DNA of 14,760 nt from Bacillota bacterium (lineage in GTDB: Bacteria; Bacillota; Clostridia; Peptostreptococcales; Anaerovoracaceae). The notes beneath the pieces are model-generated. The model saw nothing but the letters and a program-made list of their open reading frames with translations, was not told where the DNA came from and made no database searches. The DNA lies in contig JAEENW010000111.1 of the NCBI GenBank assembly GCA_016283945.1, positions 1 to 14,760 of the forward strand. The letters run 5' to 3'. The translations under genes and the position numbers were made by a program. This document shows, one piece after another, positions 1 to 7,244 of the stretch (the stretch's first letter is position 1; each line of letters starts with the position of its first letter).

Positions 1-465
1 CAGCCTTCCGCCTCCGGGGACGGCAGGCGGGACGCCTCGCGCAGCAGCGACAGCGAGCTCTACCTGGAGATGACCGTCATAAGGCTCATACTCCTCAGGG
101 CGGAGTACTACGCGAAGAGCCGCGAACACCCGGAGCTCTTCATCAGCGACGAGGGGCTGGGCATCAAGAACGCCTTCGAGTCGCAGTACGTCGAGGGCAG
201 CGAGTTCGATCCTGCGAAGATCAGGGAGGCCCTCGACGAGGGCGAGCTCGCCTATCTCGACAGGATCATGAAGCGGGTGCTTCCCCCCGAGGACGACGCC
301 AGGGCCTTCGCGGACTGCGTGTCCCGGGCCGGGGAGAAGGCGCGTGCCGCGCGCATAGAAGAGATAAAGGACATCCTGAGCATGGCTCAGGGAAGACTCT
401 CGAAAGAGGATATGAACGCGCTAACTATGGAGCTGAGCGAGCTCAGCGGAGCAAAAGGCAGGTAA
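1..465 (+). CDS. dnaG: DNA primase DnaG, C-terminal part (5' truncated by window edge)
   Basis: The reading frame is open from base 1 and ends at TAA 463-465, giving 154 visible residues with no start, so this is the 3' end of a longer gene. The visible part opens with a low-complexity Ser/Asp/Arg linker. It continues as helical, charged sequence (ELYLEMTVIRLILLRAEYY, then LFISDEG and several amphipathic helices), which resembles the C-terminal helicase-binding domain of Bacillota DnaG. That domain contacts the replicative helicase; the TOPRIM catalytic domain would lie outside the window. The sequence alone would be a weak match, because this domain diverges quickly. The call rests largely on position: the gene ends 2 nt before rpoD, which is the standard dnaG-rpoD order of the macromolecular synthesis operon. 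The ATG at 70 is internal and is not the start. Confidence 0.82.
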   Translation, partial: QPSASGDGRRDASRSSDSELYLEMTVIRLILLRAEYYAKSREHPELFISDEGLGIKNAFESQYVEGSEFDPAKIREALDEGELAYLDRIMKRVLPPEDDARAFADCVSRAGEKARAARIEEIKDILSMAQGRLSKEDMNALTMELSELSGAKGR

Positions 466-467
466 GT

Positions 468-1607
468 ATGGATCAGGAAAAGACTCAGGCACAGAGCAAG
501 CAGGAGCAGATCGCGAAGTTCCTGGAGAAGGCCAAGAAGGACGGCGAGATCAAGATGGAGGAGGTCAGCAGCATCCTTCAGGAGATCGGAGCCGACGCCG
601 CGAGGGAGGACGCCTTCTTCGAGGAGCTGGAGAACAGCGGAGTCAGCATCATCACGGACAGCATCGACGAGGGCACCGACCTCCTCGAGCTGGAGCCGGA
701 CGGACCCGACGATTCCGAGCTTGAGGATCTCGTGAGCGAGGTCGAGGACGACAACTTCGAGGATCTGAACAAGACCCTCACCGTCGACGACCCCGTGCGC
801 ATGTACCTCAAGGAGATAGGACAGGTACCGCTGCTCACCGCGGACGAGGAGCTCGAGCTCGCGATGAGGATGGAGCAGGGCGACGAGGAGGCCAAGGAGC
901 TGCTGTGCAAGGCCAACCTCAGGCTGGTCGTCAGCATCGCCAAGAGGTACGTCGGAAGGGGCATGCTCTTCCTCGACCTCATCCAGGAGGGCAACCTCGG
1001 CCTGATGAAGGCGGTCGACAAGTTCGACTACACCAAGGGCTTCAAGTTCAGCACCTACGCGACCTGGTGGATACGCCAGGCGATCACGAGGTCCATCGCC
1101 GACCAGGGCAGGACCATCAGGATCCCCGTCCACATGGTCGAGACCATAAACAAGCAGATCAGGGTGACCCGCCAGCTGGTGCAGGAGCTCGGGAGAGACC
1201 CGACTCCGGAGGAGATCGCCAGGCAGATGGAGATCAGCCCAGAGAAGGTCAGGGAGATATCCAAGATCGCCCAGGAGCCCGTCTCGCTCGAGACGCCCAT
1301 AGGCGAGGAGGAGGATTCCCACCTCGGAGACTTCATCCCCGACGACGACATCCCCTCGCCGGCAGACCAGGCGGCGTTCTCCATGCTCAGGGAGCAGCTC
1401 AACGAGGTCCTCAGCACCCTCACCGACAGGGAGCAGGAGGTGCTCAGGCTGCGCTTCGGGCTGGACGACGGGCGCCAGCGCACCCTCGAGGAGGTCGGCC
1501 AGGTCTTCAACGTCACGCGCGAGAGGATCAGGCAGATCGAGGCGAAGGCGCTCAGAAAGCTCAGGCACCCCAGCCGCAGCAGAAAGCTGAAGGATTACCT
1601 TGAATAA
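468..1607 (+). CDS. rpoD: RNA polymerase primary (housekeeping) sigma factor RpoD/SigA
   Basis: 379 residues, the usual length for Bacillota SigA. It directs core RNA polymerase to housekeeping promoters. A short acidic N-terminal region (about residues 1-100, region 1.1-like) is followed by region 1.2 from D107 (DDPVRMYLKEIGQVPLL). Region 2 contains NLRLVVSIAKRY, LDLIQEGNLGLMKAVDKFDY and the -10 recognition helix FSTYATWWIRQAITR. Region 3 (RIPVHMVETINK) is followed by region 4 with the -35 helix-turn-helix (TLEEVGQVFNVTRERIRQIEAKALRKLRHP). All signature elements are intact. The ATG lies 2 nt after the dnaG stop, so the two are co-transcribed and probably translationally coupled; only a modest purine-rich Shine-Dalgarno (around 453-462) is visible. 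The near-consensus -35/-10 promoters elsewhere in this window fit the specificity expected of this protein. Confidence 0.98.
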   Translation: MDQEKTQAQSKQEQIAKFLEKAKKDGEIKMEEVSSILQEIGADAAREDAFFEELENSGVSIITDSIDEGTDLLELEPDGPDDSELEDLVSEVEDDNFEDLNKTLTVDDPVRMYLKEIGQVPLLTADEELELAMRMEQGDEEAKELLCKANLRLVVSIAKRYVGRGMLFLDLIQEGNLGLMKAVDKFDYTKGFKFSTYATWWIRQAITRSIADQGRTIRIPVHMVETINKQIRVTRQLVQELGRDPTPEEIARQMEISPEKVREISKIAQEPVSLETPIGEEEDSHLGDFIPDDDIPSPADQAAFSMLREQLNEVLSTLTDREQEVLRLRFGLDDGRQRTLEEVGQVFNVTRERIRQIEAKALRKLRHPSRSRKLKDYLE

Positions 1608-2424
1608 GGGCATAAGGGAAAGGCTCGGTATCATCGCGCGGCTCGCGGTCTCGCACGGGGAGCTCCTCGAGAAGGGGCGCCCGGACGGCGTGCTCGTAGC
1701 GGACGTGGGGACGGATCACGGCTACCTTCCGATCATACTGCTGGAGGGGGCTATGTGCTCCCGCGTCGTGATGACCGACCTCAGGAAGGGCCCGCTCTCC
1801 AGAGCGGCTGAGCACATGGAGCAGGCGGGCATAGACCCCTCGCTCTACGAGCTCAGGCTCGGAAGCGGCCTGGAGCCCCTTGAAAGGGGAGAGGCCGACA
1901 CCGTAGTCATGGCCGGCATGGGCGGTGAGCTCATACGCGACCTGCTCGCGGAGGACATCACGAAGACGAGGAGCTTCAAGCGCTTCGTATTTCAGCCCAG
2001 GAGAAGGGCGGGAGTCCTCAGGCGCTTCCTCGCGGAGAACGACATCTACATCACCGACGAGAGGGTCTGCGTCGAGAACGGCCACTACTGCCAGATCATC
2101 GCGGCGGAGTGCCCGAGGCCGGAGAGCTTCGAGCGCTTCGAATGCGGGCTCGACTACGACTACGCGCCCATGCTCGGGAGCTTCGGCTTCGGGGAGGGCG
2201 GCGCGAAGGCGCCGGACAGCCCTGACGCGGAAGCCGACGGTCTGGACCGGAGCGGCCTGGAGCCCGAGGTGCTCCGGGGATTCTTCGAGGAGCTCATGAG
2301 GGACCTCGAGACCGTCAGGGAGAACACTCTCAGGAGCACGGATCCGGAGAGGGACGCTTCGCGCCTTTCGGATACCGAGGCCCGCATAGCCTATCTCAGG
2401 CGAAGGACGGAGGGCAGGCAATGA
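1600..2424 (+). CDS. trmK: tRNA (adenine(22)-N1)-methyltransferase TrmK
   Basis: A Rossmann-fold SAM-dependent methyltransferase of the TrmK (COG2384) family, which makes m1A at position 22 in the D-loop of some bacterial tRNAs. SAM motif I is DVGTDHGYLPI, residues 35-45. A second conserved block, MAGMGGELIRDLL, lies at about 104-116, and FQPRRRAGVLRRFLAEN is followed by the family's C-terminal block ENGHYCQIIAAE. The tail after about residue 190 is a charged linker and helix, as in TrmK's C-terminal coiled region. The start is TTG at 1600, inside the last codons of rpoD (8-nt overlap); GAAGGA at 1589-1594, 5 nt upstream, is a good ribosome-binding site and decides this start. The stop overlaps the nif3 ATG as ATGA. 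Position after rpoD and before a Nif3-like gene matches the Bacillus sigA-trmK-yqfO order. Confidence 0.95.
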   Translation: MNKGIRERLGIIARLAVSHGELLEKGRPDGVLVADVGTDHGYLPIILLEGAMCSRVVMTDLRKGPLSRAAEHMEQAGIDPSLYELRLGSGLEPLERGEADTVVMAGMGGELIRDLLAEDITKTRSFKRFVFQPRRRAGVLRRFLAENDIYITDERVCVENGHYCQIIAAECPRPESFERFECGLDYDYAPMLGSFGFGEGGAKAPDSPDAEADGLDRSGLEPEVLRGFFEELMRDLETVRENTLRSTDPERDASRLSDTEARIAYLRRRTEGRQ

Positions 2425-3206
2425 ACAGGAAGGATCTGTACGACAAGCTCGAGGAGCTCGCTCCTCTGGAGCTGCAGGACAGCTGGGACAACAGCGGCCC
2501 GCAGATCGAGACCGGGCGCGGGGAGATCAAGAGGGTGCTCGCCGCCATGGAGATCTCCTACGACGTGATCGACGAGGCGGAGGCCATGGGCGCCGACATG
2601 ATCATAACCCACCATCCTCTGTTCTTCTCGCCCGTCAAGAGCCTCAGCGAGGACGAGATCCCCGGAGGCTACGCGCTCAGGCTCATCAGGGCCGGGATCT
2701 CCGTCTACAGCATGCACACCTGTTACGACAACGCGCCCCGCGGGATGAACGACCTCATACTCGAGGCCGTGGGAGCCAGCGTAAAGGGCTGCGCCAAGGA
2801 CAGCGAGGGCCGCGACATCCCCTGCCTCAAGATGGGCAGGCTCAGGGAGCCGAGGACTCTCTCCGAGATCTTCAGCGATCTCGGGGACTATCTGCTCTGC
2901 CCCGACATGAGGCTCTCCGGCACGGGAGACGACGAGGTCTCCGTGATAGCCGTCTGCACCGGCGCGGGAGGGAGCTTCTGGAAGGAAGCCCTTGACGCGG
3001 GCGCGGAGCTATTCATAACCGGCGAGATACGCCACCACGAGGCCCAGCCTGCCTCGGAGCTCGGCCTGAACATCATCTCCGCCGGGCACTGGGGCACCGA
3101 GCACATCTTCTCGGAGGCCCTGAGGACATTTTTCGAAAACAACGTGAGCGGCGTACAGCTCGTAGAGAGCACAGTCGCCGCCGACCCGTTCATACACAAC
3201 AGCTGA
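2421..3206 (+). CDS. Nif3-like dinuclear metal center protein (YqfO/YbgI family)
   Basis: 261 residues of the Nif3/DUF34 family, a conserved cytosolic fold with a di-metal site. Its exact biochemical role is not settled; some members have been proposed as GTP cyclohydrolase-like or metal-chaperone proteins. Likely metal ligands are visible: THHPLFF (H64, H65), HTCYDNA (H99, D103) and AGHWGTE (H223, E227). The N-terminal signature WDNSGPQ and the FITGEIRHHEA block are also present. The length fits the short form without the PII-like insertion of B. subtilis YqfO (about 370 residues). The ATG overlaps the trmK stop by 4 nt, so it is translationally coupled. It is the last protein gene before RNase P RNA, which begins 2 nt after its TGA. 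The family call is firm; function is deliberately left open. Confidence 0.93.
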   Translation: MNRKDLYDKLEELAPLELQDSWDNSGPQIETGRGEIKRVLAAMEISYDVIDEAEAMGADMIITHHPLFFSPVKSLSEDEIPGGYALRLIRAGISVYSMHTCYDNAPRGMNDLILEAVGASVKGCAKDSEGRDIPCLKMGRLREPRTLSEIFSDLGDYLLCPDMRLSGTGDDEVSVIAVCTGAGGSFWKEALDAGAELFITGEIRHHEAQPASELGLNIISAGHWGTEHIFSEALRTFFENNVSGVQLVESTVAADPFIHNS

Positions 3207-3208
3207 TG

Positions 3209-3585
3209 ACATGAGCAGTCCGGACGGTCGCGGGTCTGCCCGGGAGGGCAGACGTGAGGAAAGTCCGGGCTCCACAGGGCGAGGATGCCTGCTAACGGCA
3301 GGTGGGAGCGATCCTAAGGAAAGTGCAACAGAAAAGAACCGCCCGGCTCAGGCCGGGTAAGGGTGAAAAGGCCGGGTAAGAGCCGGCCGGGGGCATGGTA
3401 ACATGCCCCGTCAGTGTAAACCCCATCCGGAGCAAGACCGATCAGGGAGGTAACCGCTAAGCGAAGTGCCTGAAAGGCTGCGGCCCGCAGCTTCCCGGAA
3501 GGTAGGTCGCTTGAGACCGCCGGCGACGGCGGCCCTAGAAAGATGACCGTTCAAGACAGAACCCGGCTTACAGGGCTGCTCATGT
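3209..3585 (+). ncRNA. rnpB: RNase P RNA, bacterial type A (rnpB)
   Basis: This is the catalytic RNA of ribonuclease P, which removes 5' leaders from precursor tRNAs. The hallmark blocks appear in order. GAGGAAAGTCCGGGCTCCA (about 3254-3272) is the conserved 5' core. It is followed by the GGGTGAAAAGGCCGGGTAAGAG segment region (about 3360-3382), then GTAAACCCC and AGCAAGACCGATCAGGGAGG. Next come CCGGAAGGTAGGTCGCTTGAGA and, near the 3' end, ACAGAACCCGGCTTA (3556-3570), which pairs with the 5' core to form P4. Ends were set from the P1 helix: ACATGAGCAG (3209-3218) pairs perfectly with CTGCTCATGT (3576-3585). The length of about 377 nt is typical of type A. It lies 2 nt after the nif3 stop with no recognisable promoter and has no U-tract terminator directly after it. 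The mature ends therefore probably arise by processing, or the promoter lies inside nif3. Confidence 0.97.
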
Positions 3586-3672
3586 TATCATATATACCGC
3601 CGGACAGCCGGACCCCGCGCGGGGCCGGAGGCCGGAGCTCAGGCTGAGCGGCAGGGCCGCCCGAGGGAGACC
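3586..3672. other. rnpB-xth intergenic spacer with GC-rich hairpin
   Basis: This 87-nt spacer holds a short AT-rich patch (TTATCATATATA, 3585-3596) and then a strong GC hairpin at 3608-3628 (CCGG-a-CCCCG / CGGGG-CCGG, with a single bulged A). No T-run follows, so this is not a standard intrinsic terminator. It may act as a transcript-stabilising or processing structure between RNase P RNA and the downstream operon. The AT patch could be a poor -10 for xth, but no matching -35 is convincing. GAGGGAG at about 3663-3669 is the xth ribosome-binding site. Confidence 0.4.
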
Positions 3673-4425
3673 ATGAAGATCATCACCTGGAACGTAAACG
3701 GAATACGCGCCTGCATAGGCAAGGGACTGCTCGACTACCTCAGGGAGGCCGATGCCGACATAGTCTGCCTTCAGGAGACCAAGGCCACTCAGGAGCAGGT
3801 CGGGCTCGAGCTTCCCGGCTACATACAGTTCTGGAACAGCGCCGAGAAGAAGGGCTACTCAGGTACCGCCATCTTCTGCAAGGACGAGCCTCTCTCCGTC
3901 AATTACGGCATAGACGCTGAGGAGCACGGCAGCGAGGGCAGGGCGATACGCCTCGAGTTCCCTGGCTTCTTCATGATCACAAACTACACTCCCAACGCGC
4001 AGGACGGCCTCAAGCGCATCGACTACCGCCTCGCCTGGGAGGCCGCTAACCGCGAGTATCTCAAAAAGACCGACGCGGTCAAGCCCCTGGTGCTCTGCGG
4101 CGACCTCAACGTCGCGCACGAGGAGATAGACCTCAAGAATCCCAAGACCAACATAGGAAACGCCGGCTTCTCCTACGAGGAGAGGGGGGCGTTCTCCGAG
4201 CTGCTCGCCTGCGGCTTCACGGACGCCTACAGATATCTCTATCCCGACAAGGTCGAGTACACCTGGTGGTCGTACCGCATGCGCGCCCGCGAGAGGAACG
4301 TGGGCTGGAGGATCGACTACTTCGTCGTGTCCGACAGGATAAAGGACCTCGTCAGGGACGTGGTCATCAGAAACGACATCGAGGGCAGCGACCACTGCCC
4401 CGTCGAGCTGTACATAGATCTTTAG
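3673..4425 (+). CDS. xth: Exodeoxyribonuclease III (AP endonuclease, Xth/ExoA family)
   Basis: 250 residues, the normal length for the ExoIII/APE1 family of Mg-dependent endonuclease/exonuclease/phosphatase-fold enzymes. These cut the backbone 5' of abasic sites in base excision repair and have 3'-5' exonuclease activity. The catalytic landmarks are all present: WNVNGIRA (N7 at the metal site), CLQETKA (E35), CGDLNVAH (D144, N146), WRIDYFVVS near residue 215, and the terminal GSDHCPVEL (D240, H241). The ATG follows a good Shine-Dalgarno (GAGGGAG). The stop is 11 nt before the MATE start, so xth, the transporter and the SLH gene form a likely operon. No cofactor or fusion domain was seen. Confidence 0.97.
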   Translation: MKIITWNVNGIRACIGKGLLDYLREADADIVCLQETKATQEQVGLELPGYIQFWNSAEKKGYSGTAIFCKDEPLSVNYGIDAEEHGSEGRAIRLEFPGFFMITNYTPNAQDGLKRIDYRLAWEAANREYLKKTDAVKPLVLCGDLNVAHEEIDLKNPKTNIGNAGFSYEERGAFSELLACGFTDAYRYLYPDKVEYTWWSYRMRARERNVGWRIDYFVVSDRIKDLVRDVVIRNDIEGSDHCPVELYIDL

Positions 4426-4436
4426 GGGGAGGAGAG

Positions 4437-5786
4437 ATGAACAGATCGCGCCGCATAGACTTCACGCAGGGAGCGATAGTCCCGGCGATAGTGGCCTTCG
4501 TCATCCCGCTGATACTCAGCGAGGCGATGCAGAACCTCTATCACACCGTGGATTCCCTCGTCGTGGGCAGGCTCCTGGGCAAGGATCCTCTCGCGGCCGT
4601 CACGATCTGCACGCAGATCTCCAACATGCTCATAGGCTTCTTCACCGGAATGTCCATCGGCAGCTCGGTCGTGGTATCGCGCGCCTTCGGAGATAAGCTC
4701 GGCGGAGACCTTCCGCGCACCTCGCGCGTCGTCTACAATTTCAGCGCCCTCCTCGGAATAGTACTGTCCGCGGCGGGCTATTTTCTTGCCGCTCCGCTGC
4801 TCAGGATGGTCGACACCCCCGAGGAGATCTTCAGCGGCGCGCTCGCCTATCTCAAGGTCTACATGATAAGCCTCGTCTTCATAATCCTCTACAATATCGC
4901 CTCCGGCATACTGCGGGCGATAGGGGATTCGAGGTCTCCGTTCTACATACTGGTCTTCACCAGCGTCATCCACATAGGCATGGACTTCCTCTTCGTGGGC
5001 TCCATGGGCATGGGGATCATGGGCGTCGCCACGGCGACCTTCATAGCTCAGGGCATCTCCGCGGTGATGACCTTCCTGCAGCTCAAGCGCTCCATTGACG
5101 GCTTCGGCTTCCGCTACAGCGAGATAAGGCAGAACGGCCTGCTCGTGCACCAGTTCGTGTCGATAGGGCTTCCCTCGGGCTTCCAGAGCGCCCTGATATC
5201 ATTCTCCAACATGTTCGTGCAGCGCTACATAAACGGCTTCGGGACCGCGGTGATCTCCGGCGCCGGCATAGAGCTGCGCGTGGACAAGTTCATGAACTAT
5301 CCCGGAAAGAGCTTCGGCAACGCGGTCACGACCATAATCAGCCAGAACGCGGGAGCCAGGACCCCCGAGAGGGCGAAGAAGGCCGTGGGCTACTGCATCA
5401 AGATGTCCGTCGGCCTCAGCGTCACGCTGAGCGCCCTGTTCTTCGTGTTCGCGCCGCAGATCATAGGCTTCTTCACCGACGAGCCCGACGTGCTCGCGAT
5501 AGGAACGGCCATGCTCAGGGTGCTCGGACCCTTCTATCCGTTCCTGGCCTTCAGGGAGCACTACGTCGGCATCATGAGGGGCCACGGCGACACTAAGACC
5601 CCGATGATACTCAACGTCATAGGCATGATAGTCTTCCGCCAGATATTCCTCGCGATATGCCTGAGGATATGGCACGACCCGCGGGTCATCTACTGGTGCT
5701 ACCCGACAGCGTGGATAGTGACGGCGGGGCTCAGCGTGGCTTATTATATGCTCAAGAGGAACGAGTTCTTCAGAAATGAGCAGTAG
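4437..5786 (+). CDS. MATE family Na+/H+-coupled multidrug efflux transporter
   Basis: 449 residues, with the roughly 12 hydrophobic segments and internal two-fold symmetry of multidrug and toxic compound extrusion transporters. The N-terminus (FTQGAIVPAIVAFVIPLILSEAMQNLY) and the VDSLVVGRLLGKDPLAAVT block are typical of Bacillota MATE proteins. The equivalent block in the second half (FNGFGTAVISGAGIELRVDKFMNYP-like) marks the repeat. Such proteins export cationic compounds across the cytoplasmic membrane using an ion gradient; the substrate cannot be predicted here. The start was set at ATG 4437, directly after GGGGGAGGAGAG. A longer in-frame start at 4266 would lie inside xth and encode a 57-residue Arg-rich leader with no membrane character, so it was rejected. 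The stop is 34 nt before the SLH gene. Confidence 0.93.
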   Translation: MNRSRRIDFTQGAIVPAIVAFVIPLILSEAMQNLYHTVDSLVVGRLLGKDPLAAVTICTQISNMLIGFFTGMSIGSSVVVSRAFGDKLGGDLPRTSRVVYNFSALLGIVLSAAGYFLAAPLLRMVDTPEEIFSGALAYLKVYMISLVFIILYNIASGILRAIGDSRSPFYILVFTSVIHIGMDFLFVGSMGMGIMGVATATFIAQGISAVMTFLQLKRSIDGFGFRYSEIRQNGLLVHQFVSIGLPSGFQSALISFSNMFVQRYINGFGTAVISGAGIELRVDKFMNYPGKSFGNAVTTIISQNAGARTPERAKKAVGYCIKMSVGLSVTLSALFFVFAPQIIGFFTDEPDVLAIGTAMLRVLGPFYPFLAFREHYVGIMRGHGDTKTPMILNVIGMIVFRQIFLAICLRIWHDPRVIYWCYPTAWIVTAGLSVAYYMLKRNEFFRNEQ

Positions 5787-5820
5787 GATATACCGAAGTC
5801 TCGCGAAAGGAGGGTCGGAA

Positions 5821-7104
5821 ATGAAACGCTTTATACTCAAGGTTCTCGTGATCGCGCTGGCGCTGGTGCTCATCTTGCCCTCGCAGGCCTTCGCGGCCAA
5901 GCAGAAGTACGCCAGGTCGAAGATCAATATCGTCCAGATCGACGTCGGAACCGTCGCCGCGGGAGGATCCGTGGGCGGACCGGTGGTCGACGGCGTTGGA
6001 TATAAGATAGCGCACGCCGAGTGGATGCCCCCGCATCCGGTCTTCGAGGCGGGACAGCAGTACACCATACAGGTCTGGCTCGAGCCCGAGGCGGGCTATG
6101 AGTTCAGCGACGACTGCACCGCGGTCGTGAACTACAACGAGGCGAAGATAGAGCTCTCCGATGACGGCGCCTACGTCGAGTATACCTTTGACATTGCGCC
6201 GGCCCACGATCCGCGGCTCGACCAGAAGTGGGCCGTGGAGTTCAGCGTCGAGGTCCCGGCTCCCGTTTACGGCGACGCCCCGGGAGAGGCTGCCGCCCTG
6301 AGCAAGGGCTACGAGATCTGGAAGACCGAGTGGAGCCCCGCCGACAAGAGCTTCAAGGACGGCGTCGAATACACCGTCAAGGTCTTCTTCTACGTGGACG
6401 AGGACTACGCCCTCAGGAGCGACTACTTCGGCCTCGTCAACGGCGAGCAGGCCAAGATGCCCATAGACTACGAGCCCGAGGACTTCTATCTGGAGTACAC
6501 CTTCCCGAAGACCGAAGCCCCCGAGGAGAGCGGCGAGCCGCTCTGGACTAAGGCCTCCGACTGGGCGCTCGATGAGCTCGGCAAGGCGCTCGATCTCGGC
6601 CTCATCCCGGACAGCTTCAAGGGCTTCGACCTCACCAAGCCCGTCACCAGGCTCGAGTTCGCCAAGGTTGCCGTGCAGATGTACGAGGAGATCAACGGCG
6701 GCAAGATCACCGCGGAGATGGACAATCCCTTCCGCGACGTGGACGACCCCGACGTGCTCAAGGCCTACGCGGGCGGCATCACCAACGGAACAAAATCCTA
6801 TGACGACGAGACCATGGACTTCAGCCCGAACGAGAAGATCACCCGCGAGCAGATGGCGACCATGCTGATGAGGGCTTTGAACAACTCCGGAGTCAACACC
6901 GACTCTAAGAGATTCGACATGAAGGCCTTCGCCGACGACGCTCTGCTCCACGACTGGGGAAGGAACGCCGTCTACTACATGGCCGGGATAGGCTCGATCA
7001 AGGGAGTGGGGGACAACAAGTTCGACCCGCTCGGCACCGCGACCCGCGAGCAGGCCCTGCTCGTGGCCTACAGGAGCGTGAAGGCCGTATTCGGGCAGTA
7101 CTAG
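5821..7104 (+). CDS. Secreted S-layer homology (SLH) domain protein with two tandem repeats
   Basis: 427 residues. A signal peptide spans about residues 1-25 (MKRF, a long Leu/Val/Ala core, then cleavage after AFA). Two copies of an unnamed beta-rich repeat of about 90 residues follow at about 35-125 and 138-228, in exact 103-residue register. Conserved pairs are G60Y61/G163Y164, EW 67-68/170-171, F75/F178, G78/G181, YT 81-82/184-185, N104/N207 and AK 108-109/211-212; EYTF closes both copies. Residues about 247-427 form three SLH modules (WALDELGKALDLGLIP, VTRLEFAKV; FRDVDDPDVLKAYAGGITNGT, ITREQMATMLMRAL; DWGRNAVYYMAGIGSIKG, ATREQALLVAYRSV). SLH modules usually bind pyruvylated secondary cell-wall polymer, so the protein is probably displayed on the surface. 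The start at ATG 5821 follows AAAGGAGGG; an earlier in-frame ATG at 5776 overlaps the MATE gene and would spoil the signal peptide. The ligand or function of the repeats is unknown. Confidence 0.88.
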   Translation: MKRFILKVLVIALALVLILPSQAFAAKQKYARSKINIVQIDVGTVAAGGSVGGPVVDGVGYKIAHAEWMPPHPVFEAGQQYTIQVWLEPEAGYEFSDDCTAVVNYNEAKIELSDDGAYVEYTFDIAPAHDPRLDQKWAVEFSVEVPAPVYGDAPGEAAALSKGYEIWKTEWSPADKSFKDGVEYTVKVFFYVDEDYALRSDYFGLVNGEQAKMPIDYEPEDFYLEYTFPKTEAPEESGEPLWTKASDWALDELGKALDLGLIPDSFKGFDLTKPVTRLEFAKVAVQMYEEINGGKITAEMDNPFRDVDDPDVLKAYAGGITNGTKSYDDETMDFSPNEKITREQMATMLMRALNNSGVNTDSKRFDMKAFADDALLHDWGRNAVYYMAGIGSIKGVGDNKFDPLGTATREQALLVAYRSVKAVFGQY

Positions 7105-7147
7105 GATGGGGAGGCGCGTAAGCGGTCTCTCATAAAAGCGTAAAAAG

Positions 7148-7173
7148 GCGGACCCCTCAGGGGGTCCGCTTTT
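7148..7173. terminator. Bidirectional Rho-independent terminator
   Basis: A perfect 9-bp stem, GCGGACCCC (7148-7156) / GGGGTCCGC (7161-7169), with a TCAG loop is followed by TTTT (7170-7173). On the opposite strand the same stem is followed by CCTTTTTA. It therefore can end both the plus-strand xth-MATE-SLH transcript and the converging minus-strand sdpRI transcript. Confidence 0.92.
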
Positions 7174-7244
7174 CGTATCGAGGCGTTATCCGGGCGTCCG
7201 GCCGCCGCGCATCCGCGCCTGGCGCGGGGTCTTATGATTCCTTC

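Noticed and set aside
387..1634. Long minus-strand open frame (415 codons) opposite rpoD
   Set aside because: It lies entirely antisense to a fully conserved sigma factor. Its Leu/Val/Asp/Gly-rich composition is the typical mirror of a GC-rich codon pattern, and no family resemblance is seen.
3608..3628. GC hairpin after rnpB as a terminator
   Set aside because: Strong stem but no T-tract follows, so it was listed only as a spacer structure.
4266..4436. Possible N-terminal extension of the MATE protein
   Set aside because: It lies inside xth, encodes an Arg-rich hydrophilic stretch unlike any MATE N-terminus, and the ATG at 4437 has a much better ribosome-binding site.
5770..6951. Long minus-strand open frame (393 codons) opposite the SLH gene
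   Set aside because: Antisense shadow of a gene with signal peptide, repeats and SLH modules. It shows low-complexity Val/Leu/Gly/Asp composition and no ribosome-binding site or family.
7213..7227. GC palindrome CCGCGCC-T-GGCGCGG downstream of sdpI
   Set aside because: No T-run on either side, and a clear terminator lies close by at 7148-7173. Such a GC palindrome is not surprising in a GC-rich spacer.
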